NCBI GenBank assembly: GCA_963770485.1
Contig: CAVYPX010000016.1
Span: 124,001 to 188,000, forward strand
Source: CAVVEC01 sp963770485
Lineage (GTDB): Bacteria > Acidobacteriota > Terriglobia > Terriglobales > Acidobacteriaceae
Reading direction: 5' to 3'
Length of the DNA: 64,000 nt
A model generated the notes under the pieces. That model did not search any database and was not told the origin of the DNA. It worked only from the letters and a program-made list of their open reading frames with translations. Made by a program: the position numbers and the translations under genes. Below are positions 15,069 to 22,682 of this stretch, piece by piece; positions within the stretch are counted from its first letter, which is position 1, and every line of letters begins with the position of its first letter.

Positions 15069-15929
15069 TTACTGCATAAATTCCGCCGGCCTTCCCGTCA
15101 GCCGCTCGATACGCTTCGCGATTGGAGGATGGGTCGAGAACAGGCTGCCGAAGCTCACACCGCCCAGTAGAGGCTGGATTATGAACAAATGCGCAGTCGA
15201 AGGCGTAGCCTGCATGGGTAGACGGCGCGAATAGGCATCGAGTTTCGCCAAGGCGCTGGCCAAAGCGTAGGGATTCCCGGTGAAGTGCGCGCCGGTGGCG
15301 TCGGCCTGGTATTCGCGTGACCGCGAGACTGCGAACTGGATCAGGGACGCTGCGATGGGCGCGAGGATGAGCATGAAAAGCGCCCCGATTCCGCCACCCC
15401 GGCGTTCGTCGCGGCTCCCCATGCCGCCGAAAATCATGGCCCAGCGTCCCATGCTGGCCAGCATTGTGATCGCGCCCGCGATGGTAGCGGCAACCGAGCT
15501 GATCAAAATGTCGCGGTTATTCACGTGGCCGAGTTCGTGCGCCAGCACACCTTCCAGTTCTTCATCGTTGAGCAGATTCAGAATTCCTTCCGTCACAGCC
15601 ACCGAGGCATGGCTGGGATTGCGGCCGGTGGCGAAAGCGTTGGGCGACTCGTTAGGAATGACGTAAATCTTGGGCATGGGAATGCCGATTTTCTGCGTCA
15701 GCCGCTCCACAATCTCATACGCGCGTGGCAGTTGCTCGCGCGTGACGGGCTGGGCGCGGTACATCGCCAGCGCGATCTTGTCGGAGTAAAAATACGAAAC
15801 GAAGTTCATGACCACGGCCAGGCCCAGCGCCAGGATCATGCCATTCTGCCCGCCGAAGACACGGCCGATGAACATCAGCAACAGCGTAAGCAGCGTCAAT
15901 AGAAACGCGGTTTTGAAGGTATTTCCCAT
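15069..15929 (-). CDS. htpX: Membrane zinc metalloprotease HtpX
   Basis: The 286-residue M48 protease starts at ATG 15929 (MGNTFKTAFLL, the usual HtpX start). An upstream in-frame TTG adds four residues but fits less well. Two N-terminal helices (about residues 5-22 and 27-47) precede the catalytic HELGH (in LAHELGHVNNRD), with the third zinc ligand Glu in REYQADATGA. Two further helices lie between. HtpX degrades misfolded inner-membrane proteins together with FtsH. The C-terminus FSTHPPIAKRIERL is canonical. Confidence 0.95.
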   Translation of the reverse strand: MGNTFKTAFLLTLLTLLLMFIGRVFGGQNGMILALGLAVVMNFVSYFYSDKIALAMYRAQPVTREQLPRAYEIVERLTQKIGIPMPKIYVIPNESPNAFATGRNPSHASVAVTEGILNLLNDEELEGVLAHELGHVNNRDILISSVAATIAGAITMLASMGRWAMIFGGMGSRDERRGGGIGALFMLILAPIAASLIQFAVSRSREYQADATGAHFTGNPYALASALAKLDAYSRRLPMQATPSTAHLFIIQPLLGGVSFGSLFSTHPPIAKRIERLTGRPAEFMQ

Positions 15930-16133
15930 AGAAATTCTCAATACATTAGATGGTACTTGAAGCTGAGGGATTCATGTAGGGGTGCGGATGGACAAGGGTT
16001 CACTGGCCACTCTCCTTGTTCCCCTCCCCGGAAAGGGGTAATTATCAGTGCGTCTTCTCCCATGGGCACGAATTGATCGAAGCGACTTGGCCCGACCCAC
16101 GGTCTGACCACAGAGCTAAATGAAAAGGTTCCC

Positions 16134-17105
16134 ATGAAAGCACTCCTAGCCGTCTTCGTCGTTGCTTCGGTTCTTTCCTTTGGAGAAACACAGCCGCAGT
16201 GCCAAAGGAATATCTCCTTCGCAGTTGCTGAAGGAGGGGCCATCGTCGCACGTGCCCCAGGATTCACCGAGAAGTGGATAAAGAAAAACCAAAAAAAATA
16301 CCCTGGACTGTGCTTTTCCCAAACTCCAGATCCGAAGGCAGCGAATTATCTGCTGTTGTTTTCCACCTCCCGGAGCGCCTTTAACGGTTTCGATCCATCC
16401 GTGCGGACAACAACCAGCACAAACTCGAGTCCCGTCTACGGCAGCGGAACCGTAACCGACAGCTATGGCTCCGCGTGGAACTACACGTATAGCGGTACAC
16501 AGACCACGACCACAACGACGACAACGACTGAAAACCTGCCGTATACAATCACCTCGAACACGCTGTTTTTGAACGCTTATGATCAGAATGGAAGGCTCGT
16601 CTCCGATCACTGGAGAACTGCTTCGAGCAAGCAGGGTGGTGACGCGTATAACACGCTTGGATACAACCTAGGCTCTGCGCTGGCAAGGATTCACCTCAGA
16701 GAAGGGCTCCTCAAGTCTGCTGTGACCGACGTGGCACAAGCCGCGATCCCCGTCAGTGCTGGTCCCGCCTCGATGGTTCAGGCGGTCCCGGCCAGCCCAG
16801 CAGGCTCACCAGCAGGTATCCCTGTGCAGCCAGCCGTCGCACTCCAGCCCGTCAGTCCCGCTCCCCGAACCAGCGATTGTGAAACTGCGATCGAGACGAA
16901 CATTGACGGAGACTTTAAAGGCTGGGATGAAGAGAACATCTACAAGATGGATAACGGCCAGATCTGGCAACAAGTAAACTACCACTATCATTACCACTAC
17001 GCCTACCATCCTTCTTTGGTCATATACAAGACGCGCTACGGGACATGCCACATTCGGGTGACTGACGACGATGACGAAGGGGTTGACGTTATACGACTGA
17101 AGTAG
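16134..17105 (+). CDS. Secreted hypothetical protein with Ser/Thr-rich region
   Basis: The 323-residue product has a signal peptide (MKALLAVFVVASVLSFGETQ). Then comes a domain with NYLLLFSTSRSAFNGF, a Thr-rich stretch with nine consecutive threonines near residue 125, and NTLFLNAYDQNGRLV. An Ala/Pro linker follows at about residues 198-245. The C-terminal part is a Tyr/His-rich segment (YHYHYHYAYHP) that ends in an acidic DDDDEGVDV tail. The His/acidic tail could bind metal, but this is only suggested by composition. No family is recognised. The upstream spacer is otherwise featureless. Confidence 0.6.
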   Translation: MKALLAVFVVASVLSFGETQPQCQRNISFAVAEGGAIVARAPGFTEKWIKKNQKKYPGLCFSQTPDPKAANYLLLFSTSRSAFNGFDPSVRTTTSTNSSPVYGSGTVTDSYGSAWNYTYSGTQTTTTTTTTTENLPYTITSNTLFLNAYDQNGRLVSDHWRTASSKQGGDAYNTLGYNLGSALARIHLREGLLKSAVTDVAQAAIPVSAGPASMVQAVPASPAGSPAGIPVQPAVALQPVSPAPRTSDCETAIETNIDGDFKGWDEENIYKMDNGQIWQQVNYHYHYHYAYHPSLVIYKTRYGTCHIRVTDDDDEGVDVIRLK

Positions 17106-17172
17106 TGTGCTCGAATACGCGTATTAAGCTGCCGATCCCGAAAACTAGCTGCCGGCCGACGTCAGAGTTTCC

Positions 17173-18525
17173 CTACGTTACTTTCGCCATCCCCCGCTTC
17201 ACCGCTCGTTCCAGCGTCTGATCCAGGGCCGCTTTGGCCTTTTGATATTCCTGCTGCGAGATGTGGCCTTGCTTGTGTTCGACTTCGAGCTGAAACATCT
17301 CTTCCTTCAAAGCCTCGAGCAGCAAAGCCGAGCGGTCTGCCGGTTTGGGCTTGGGTGCGGGAGGGATGTCAGGGACTTCCAGGTCAGAAGGCGCGAAGTC
17401 GGGGACAGTGGCGGTCGTAGATCGCCTGGCAATGTAGACGGCTCCCGCCGCTAGTACAACCGCAAAGCCTCCCAGAATGTACCAGCGATATTTTTCCAGC
17501 GGGTCGGGAGCATCGATCGGTGGGCCCAGTCCTCCGCCGGGGCGCGAGTCGCGTCCTGCCACAGCGCCGCTGGCTTGAGCATTGCCACCTTCGGTGCCGC
17601 CACCTTGGTTTTCCTCTGGCAAGACTCCCGTACCGGAAATCTTGAAGGCGAGCGGCTGACCGGCCGTGGTGTTGGAAGCCACTTGTACCACGGCATCGGC
17701 CTGGCGTGGGTCCTGCATGGACTGAAACGCCGTGCCTGGCGCGGCCACGAACTGCATAGTCTTCGGCAGCATCACGACAAAATGCTCGGCTCCATAGATC
17801 GCCTTGGGATCAATGCTGGCCTCACCGCTATAGGGCAAGTGGAAGGAAATCTGAAACTGGGTTTCCCCGGGACGCAGCGGGAAGATGAAAGTGTAGCGAT
17901 TTTTCTCTTTCTCCGGGACTGGAGCCGAAGTGATAGGCTGGCCACCCGCCGTCATGGCCATGCTCTGGTCGATCTGTGCGCCCGGGGGCAGATAGAATTC
18001 GAAACTCTGATCGCTCATCTGCGTGCGTGGAGGCTGGGAGCTATTGTTCACCGCAAAGAGGCGGATGCCGGCGAGTTCGTTGTCCTTGGCCTGAAAACGC
18101 ATTACGTCGGCGGTTACGCTCACGCCGTCGACCTTCTTGGAAACATCGTAGACTTCCACCTCGACCGAGGTCGTTCCGGGAGGCGCCATGCGGTGGTACG
18201 TCACACCCTGATGGATGGCGCGAATCAGGTGGGGACTGCCGGCGTCGTCGAGTTTCAGGCTGAAATTGCCCTTGGCGTCGGTCGTGGCACGATCAGCCTC
18301 TTGCATGCCCTGCGCGAGACTGAGGAGGACGACGTCATCGCCAGCGGCCGGCTTGTTCGTCGTACCGTTTTTGACCGTGCCGGTAAGGGTCTGGGCGGAA
18401 GCGGAAACCAAGAGGAGCGTCCATAGCAGCACGACGAAAAGTCCCCACTTTTCGCAAAGCACGCGAAAAATGAGGCACCCAGCTCGCGGCGACGTCCGCC
18501 CCCACTTGGATTCCGATGATTTCAA
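17173..18525 (-). CDS. Membrane-anchored carboxypeptidase-regulatory-like domain protein in the ccm operon
   Basis: The 450-residue product has an N-terminal hydrophobic segment (about residues 28-44, a signal or anchor) and a carboxypeptidase-regulatory-like beta-sandwich (TLTGTVKNGTTNKPAAGDDV). After further beta-rich sequence there is a Gly-rich linker, one transmembrane helix (YILGGFAVVLAAGAVYIA, about residues 345-362) and a cytoplasmic helical tail ending QGHISQQEYQKAKAALDQTL. The tail resembles the SHOCT/CcmI-type short helical hairpin. TTG start and the preceding stop overlap (18522-18525), implying translational coupling with the ccmI-like gene. A role in cytochrome c assembly is inferred from position only. 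Confidence 0.6.
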   Translation of the reverse strand: MKSSESKWGRTSPRAGCLIFRVLCEKWGLFVVLLWTLLLVSASAQTLTGTVKNGTTNKPAAGDDVVLLSLAQGMQEADRATTDAKGNFSLKLDDAGSPHLIRAIHQGVTYHRMAPPGTTSVEVEVYDVSKKVDGVSVTADVMRFQAKDNELAGIRLFAVNNSSQPPRTQMSDQSFEFYLPPGAQIDQSMAMTAGGQPITSAPVPEKEKNRYTFIFPLRPGETQFQISFHLPYSGEASIDPKAIYGAEHFVVMLPKTMQFVAAPGTAFQSMQDPRQADAVVQVASNTTAGQPLAFKISGTGVLPEENQGGGTEGGNAQASGAVAGRDSRPGGGLGPPIDAPDPLEKYRWYILGGFAVVLAAGAVYIARRSTTATVPDFAPSDLEVPDIPPAPKPKPADRSALLLEALKEEMFQLEVEHKQGHISQQEYQKAKAALDQTLERAVKRGMAKVT

Positions 18526-18836
18526 ACTCGCGCTCCTTTTCTGTCGCCCAAGCTGGGAGCCGCTGCGGCTTCTTCCAGCCGCGCGATCTCGGCCAGAACC
18601 GCGGCTGCCTCCTCTTCGAGAGAAGTCTTCATCGTCTGGTAATCAGAATCGGGAAACTTGCCGGCCTTGTATTCGAAATTCAGGTCTCGAAGGTTTTCGT
18701 AGATCGCTTCCTTGCGCTCCCGCAGATAAATGACGCGGGTTTTTTCCGGCCCCATGTACAGCTTCCCGGGGAGATAGAAAACATAGACCAGCGCACCAAA
18801 CGTGATCAGCATGCAGGCGAGGATCGCAACCGTCAT
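18522..18836 (-). CDS. CcmI-like small membrane protein, cytochrome c biogenesis
   Basis: The 104-residue product has one N-terminal helix (about residues 3-24), then a charged coiled-coil region: IYLRERKEAIYENLRDLNFE followed by YKAGKFPDSDYQTMK and an Ala/Glu helix. The pattern (N-terminal helix, L-x-E-x-x-a-x-x-e-L-x-D-L, then G-K-x-x-x-x-D-Y) is that of the N-terminal part of CcmI/CycH. CcmI presents apocytochrome to the haem lyase; the TPR portion of full CcmI is absent here. ATG 18836 overlaps the ccmH stop (ATGA), so it is in the operon. Confidence 0.65.
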   Translation of the reverse strand: MTVAILACMLITFGALVYVFYLPGKLYMGPEKTRVIYLRERKEAIYENLRDLNFEYKAGKFPDSDYQTMKTSLEEEAAAVLAEIARLEEAAAAPSLGDRKGARV

Positions 18837-19363
18837 ACCTCGGTATCCTTCCTCGCCTGTTCGCGGAAGTGCTCAAGCTCCGCGCCATGAACCGGAGTGG
18901 GAGAATCCGCGGGCAGCAGAAGCGGGCGCGATCTCCAGGCTCGCACAATCAGCGTAACCATGGTCAGCCCGCCGACCAGAGCAAGATAAGGCATTACCCA
19001 AGCCACGCGGTTGAAGCCGGTTTTTGTGGGCGCAGCCAGAACCGTGGGACCGTATTTCTGCACGAAGGATTGCAAGGTCAGGTCATCGCTATCCGCGCGA
19101 TCCACCGCAGCAATGAGTTCGCCCCGCATGCGGTCGGAATACGAGCAGCCGACGTGATTGCATTCCAGCAGGATCTGGTTGCAGCCGCAGGCGCACATCA
19201 GGCGATGGCCAAGATCGTTGACCCGGGCGGATTCGTCGCCCGCGCCCAGAAGGGCAAACACGGCTAGAACCAAGACAGTCAGCTGGGCGCTGCGCTTTAA
19301 GAAAAATGTGCTTGTAATTCCGGGCTTGCGATCAGCAGGGCGGGGTTGACCAAATCCTGTCAT
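18833..19363 (-). CDS. ccmH: Cytochrome c maturation protein CcmH/CycL/NrfF family
   Basis: The 176-residue product has an N-terminal hydrophobic segment (about residues 27-42). Then comes the redox motif region LMCACGCNQILLECNH, in which the CxC/CxxC cysteines sit where CcmH has LRCxxCQN. A second membrane helix lies at about residues 117-137. CcmH reduces or holds the CxxCH thiols of apocytochrome c in the periplasm for haem ligation by CcmF. The frame is open further upstream to 19741, but that extension lies in a repeat and in the ccmF gene. The only sensible start, ATG 19363, is itself formed by the last bases of the repeat (AGGATGACAGG). Confidence 0.85.
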   Translation of the reverse strand: MTGFGQPRPADRKPGITSTFFLKRSAQLTVLVLAVFALLGAGDESARVNDLGHRLMCACGCNQILLECNHVGCSYSDRMRGELIAAVDRADSDDLTLQSFVQKYGPTVLAAPTKTGFNRVAWVMPYLALVGGLTMVTLIVRAWRSRPLLLPADSPTPVHGAELEHFREQARKDTEV

Positions 19364-19582
19364 CCTGAGCGGAGGCGCCGTTCGCGAAGCGATCGGCACC
19401 GAAGTCGAAGGACCCCGGTGTCGCAGGTACAGCCAAGAGAGCGTCAGGGAATTCTGCCAACGAAGTCCTGCGGACGGCCTGGCCAAAATGCCTTTGCGAT
19501 TTCTGCTGACGCCGTCCTCCGCGGGGTCCTTCGACTTCGCAGATTCTCCGCTTCGCGGAGAATCTGCTGCGCTCAGGATGAC
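19359..19582. repeat. Inverted pair of the GTCATCCTGAGCG/GTCGAAGGACCCC element inside the ccm operon
   Basis: The left copy 19359-19416 runs from GTCATCCTGAGCG to GTCGAAGGACCCC and the right copy 19523-19582 is its inverse, ending CGCTCAGGATGAC. They frame about 105 bp of unique sequence. The unit separates ccmF from ccmH by about 250 bp and overlaps the ccmH start codon. The right copy has an inner palindrome AGATTCTCCGCTTCGCGGAG. Confidence 0.85.
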
Positions 19583-19614
19583 AGATCTTTCAGATGTCAA
19601 ATCCGGGGTCCGCA

Positions 19615-21633
19615 TCAGTCCCCCGCGCCCACCGGCGCCGCCTGCATCCGGGCAGGAGCCGTGACCCGCACTGGCACCGCATTTGGGATCAACGCCACGA
19701 CCGTACCGGCAATGATGATCCACACTCCAACCCAAATCCACATCACCAGCGGATTCAAGTGCGCCTTAATGATGGGGCGCCCGGTGTCCTGGTTCTGGCC
19801 TTCGTAAACCAGGTAAAGATCTTCTTGCGGCGTAGAGCGGTTGGCAACGATGGTTGAAGTCTGCTGGCTGGCATGAAAGAAACGCCGCTCCGGATTGAGC
19901 GTGGCGATCTGCTTTCCGCCCTTGAACACGTTGATCACCGCCCACTCGCTGCCGTAGTTGGGATTGTCGTCCTGCGTATAAGACTGGCAGACCAGCGTGT
20001 ACGGCCCGATGATCATCTTGTCGCCGAAGCCCATCTCCTGCTCTTTATCCTGATTGAACGCAGCCCCGGCGAAGCCGATCATGATCACGATCACGCCAAA
20101 GTGAACGATGTAGCCGCCATAGCGGCGCGTGTTGCGATGCGCGAGATGCACCATCGAAGCCAGCAAGTTTTGACCCGTGTGCCGGCCGATCACCCGGCCG
20201 CCGCGGACGAACTCCGAAATCACGGTCAGCGCCACCAGCACCGACAGCATGATTGTCATTAGCGCGTAGAAGTAGGAAGCGTCCTTCCAGGGACGCATGC
20301 CAAGCGCCACCAGCAACGCCCCCGTGCCTAGCGCGCCAATGCTCGGCCACAGGAAATTGCGCTTTAAGCTTTCCACCGAAGTTTTACGCCACGCGAGAAG
20401 CGGTCCAACCGCGGTCAGCAACAGCAGGAGCAGAGCGACAGGTATGTTTACGCGATTAAAAAACGGCGGACCGACCGTGACCTTATTTCCTTGGACCCAC
20501 TCCGAGAGCACCGGGAACAGAGTTCCCCAGAGCACCGTGAAACATGCGACCAGCAGCAGCAAATTGTTGAACAGGAAACTGGACTCACGCGAAACCAAAG
20601 ATTCCAGCTTGTGCTCGCTACGCAGGTGCGAGCGGTTCTTCACGTAGAAGAAGACGCAGGTCGCGAAAATCAGCGCCAGGAAACCAACAAACCAGTCGCC
20701 GATGGAGGATTGCGCGAAGGCATGCACCGAACTGACCACGCCACTGCGCGTCAGAAACGTCCCGAAGATGGAGAGCATGAAGGTGGAGAAGATCAGCCAC
20801 ATGTTCCAGGTCTTCAACATGCCGCGTTTCTCCTGCATCATGACCGAGTGTAGGAACGCGGTTCCGGTCAGCCAGGGCATCAGCGAGGCGTTCTCGACCG
20901 GATCCCATCCCCAATAGCCGCCCCAGCCCAGCACGGAATACGCCCAGTGAGCGCCCAGGAAAACTCCGCAAGTCAGAAATCCCCAGGTGACCATGGTCCA
21001 GCGGCGAGTGATCTGGATCCACTTTTCGCCGGGATAGCGCATGATCAATGCCGCCAGCGCGAATGCAAACGGCACCGTGAATCCGACGTATCCCAAGTAC
21101 AGCATTGGCGGGTGGATCACCATCTCGGGATATTGCAGCAATGGGTTCAGGCCGTTGCCATCGGCGGGCAGCGAGCCTTGCATGATGGCGAAAGGATGAG
21201 CGGCAAAATTCAGCAACAGCAGAAAGAAAATTTGAACCGCCGCGATGATCACCGACGCGTAGGCAAATAGGCGGGGGTCCGTTTTGTAGCGCAGGCGGAG
21301 AACCAGTCCGTAGGCCGCCAGCAGCAGCGACCAGAACAGGAGCGATCCTTCCTGCCCCGACCAAAGCGTGGCGAACTTGTACGGGGCGGGCAAATCGCGA
21401 TTGCTGTGATGAAAAATGTAGGCGATGGAAAAGTCGTTCTGGAAAGCGGCTACAACCAGCACCACTGCCGCCAGGAAAACTACCGCGAAAGTGGCAATAC
21501 CCGCCCGGCGCGCGGTTTCCCCCAGTCGCTCCGCCCCGGGATTCTTCCCAGAGAGCGCCAGCAATCCAGCCAGGAAAGAGTATGCGCTCAGTGCCAACGC
21601 GAGCAGGAGCGCAAAACTGCCTATTTGTGACAT
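19615..21633 (-). CDS. ccmF: Haem lyase CcmF/NrfE family protein
   Basis: The 672-residue protein starts at ATG 21633 (MSQIGSFALLLALALSAY). The frame is open 16 codons further up, but CcmF begins here. It has about 14-15 transmembrane helices. The tryptophan-rich haem-handling motif reads GGYWGWDPVENASLMPWLTG, and conserved histidines lie in loops (HSVMMQ, HPPMLYLGYVG). The C-terminal periplasmic domain includes PERRFF and STPQEDLYL. CcmF ligates haem to apocytochrome c in the periplasm. It is the first gene of the visible ccm operon, separated from ccmH by a repeat pair. Confidence 0.95.
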   Translation of the reverse strand: MSQIGSFALLLALALSAYSFLAGLLALSGKNPGAERLGETARRAGIATFAVVFLAAVVLVVAAFQNDFSIAYIFHHSNRDLPAPYKFATLWSGQEGSLLFWSLLLAAYGLVLRLRYKTDPRLFAYASVIIAAVQIFFLLLLNFAAHPFAIMQGSLPADGNGLNPLLQYPEMVIHPPMLYLGYVGFTVPFAFALAALIMRYPGEKWIQITRRWTMVTWGFLTCGVFLGAHWAYSVLGWGGYWGWDPVENASLMPWLTGTAFLHSVMMQEKRGMLKTWNMWLIFSTFMLSIFGTFLTRSGVVSSVHAFAQSSIGDWFVGFLALIFATCVFFYVKNRSHLRSEHKLESLVSRESSFLFNNLLLLVACFTVLWGTLFPVLSEWVQGNKVTVGPPFFNRVNIPVALLLLLLTAVGPLLAWRKTSVESLKRNFLWPSIGALGTGALLVALGMRPWKDASYFYALMTIMLSVLVALTVISEFVRGGRVIGRHTGQNLLASMVHLAHRNTRRYGGYIVHFGVIVIMIGFAGAAFNQDKEQEMGFGDKMIIGPYTLVCQSYTQDDNPNYGSEWAVINVFKGGKQIATLNPERRFFHASQQTSTIVANRSTPQEDLYLVYEGQNQDTGRPIIKAHLNPLVMWIWVGVWIIIAGTVVALIPNAVPVRVTAPARMQAAPVGAGD

Positions 21634-21801
21634 GTAGGGAAGCCCTTCGCGTATTTTTTCAGAAACCCTTCCCCGAGGCAACTACAAAGCAGGGCGGCGG
21701 GCTGCTGGGTTCCAAGTTTCAGGCCCGGCGCAGCAAGGTTTTTGCTCGACGAAAGGGACTTCATCAATCCTAGGGGTCAATCCAGAATCTGCCCTTAGTT
21801 C

Positions 21802-22170
21802 CTAGGATTTCTTTTGCAGAGCGGCGTGGACCTGCCGTATCAATTCCTCCGGCGGGCAGGGTTTGTTCAAGAAACTAACATTCAGCCCCTCGTACTCGTC
21901 CTGAGCTTCGGCTAAACCGGTCACCACAATGACAGGCACATCAGGGCTGAACCGGCGGAGTTTGCGCACGAAGGCGGCGCCGCTGGCCCCGGGCATGACA
22001 TGGTCGGTGACGATCAGCCGCAGGCTGCTGCCGAACTCCGGATCACGCAAGAGTTCAAGACCCTCGTCGGCCGTGTGGGCGCTGCAGACAGCCACCCCGG
22101 CTTCGCGCAAAACCGCCTCGCGAACACGCAACTGTATGGGATCGTCGTCGATAAGCAGAACTTCAGGCAC
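21802..22170 (-). CDS. Single-domain response regulator (REC)
   Basis: The 122-residue receiver domain has the acidic pocket LLIDDDP, a phospho-acceptor Asp in LIVTDHVMPG, the conserved Thr in VIVVTG and Lys in FLNKPC. No output domain is present, so it probably acts by protein contact in a phosphorelay. I chose GTG 22170 (GTGCCTGAAGTTCTG) with GGAG 5 nt upstream; the frame extends ten codons further to a TTG. No histidine kinase is adjacent. Confidence 0.85.
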   Translation of the reverse strand: MPEVLLIDDDPIQLRVREAVLREAGVAVCSAHTADEGLELLRDPEFGSSLRLIVTDHVMPGASGAAFVRKLRRFSPDVPVIVVTGLAEAQDEYEGLNVSFLNKPCPPEELIRQVHAALQKKS

Positions 22171-22237
22171 AGGGAACTCCGTCGCGGCCAAGGCGCACAA
22201 CTACACGTCGAAAACCAGTGTTGGCGAAGTCCCGAAC

Positions 22238-22495
22238 CTACGCACTCTGCTGCCGAGTGTGGCGGGCGCGAACTTCGCGCTCGGCCCGGAGCCAGTCCTC
22301 TTTCTCCTGTCCGGAATTGCGTCCCCGCTCCTGGTACAACTCGTACGCGCGCAGACGGATCTGGGATTCCAGGTCAATCGGCGAGGCATTGACCGGGGTA
22401 GCTCTCCGGACTTGGGGCACCGAGCCGGCTTCGGGCATGGTGATGACTTGGTTGTTGGGTGGGTTGGTGCTGCGGGGAGTCTTTGCTTTTGCCAT
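22238..22495 (-). CDS. DUF2934 family small protein
   Basis: The 85-residue protein has a disordered Pro/Asn-rich N-terminus and the DUF2934 core at about residues 45-78: IRLRAYELYQERGRNSGQEK followed by DWLRAEREV. DUF2934 proteins are short helical proteins common in Acidobacteriota and Proteobacteria, of unknown function, sometimes linked to stress. A strong AAGGAG ribosome-binding site lies 8 nt upstream of the ATG. Confidence 0.85.
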   Translation of the reverse strand: MAKAKTPRSTNPPNNQVITMPEAGSVPQVRRATPVNASPIDLESQIRLRAYELYQERGRNSGQEKEDWLRAEREVRARHTRQQSA

Positions 22496-22540
22496 TATTG
22501 ATACTCCTTAACTTGATAAGTTCAATGAATGAACTGAATT

Positions 22541-22612
22541 TATGATTCACCCCATACACATGGGCCCTCCTGATTTGGGTCCGCGTAAGATATGTGTGTT
22601 GAGTATGAATCA
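22541..22612. other. Imperfect inverted repeat upstream of the DUF2934 gene
   Basis: In the A/T-rich 187-bp spacer, GATTCA plus CATACACAT at about 22542-22562 can pair with ATATGTGTG plus TGAATC at about 22588-22611. The pairing is interrupted. It lies upstream of the DUF2934 gene and downstream of dnaE2, so it could be a 5' leader structure or the dnaE2 terminator. No further support is visible. Confidence 0.3.
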
Positions 22613-22682
22613 ATAATAAACGATTGGCCGTGAATGTGGGAGGGGATTGAAAAAAATTAACTGTTTTGAAACATCGATTTTT

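Noticed and set aside
17575..18426. 283-residue frame opposite the carboxypeptidase-regulatory-like gene
   Set aside because: Antisense shadow; the minus-strand gene has overlapping start/stop contacts with its operon and clear domains.
18833..19741. Long form of ccmH starting at 19741 (302 residues)
   Set aside because: The extra N-terminal part is translated repeat plus the 3' end of ccmF in another frame; CcmH-like sequence starts only after 19363.
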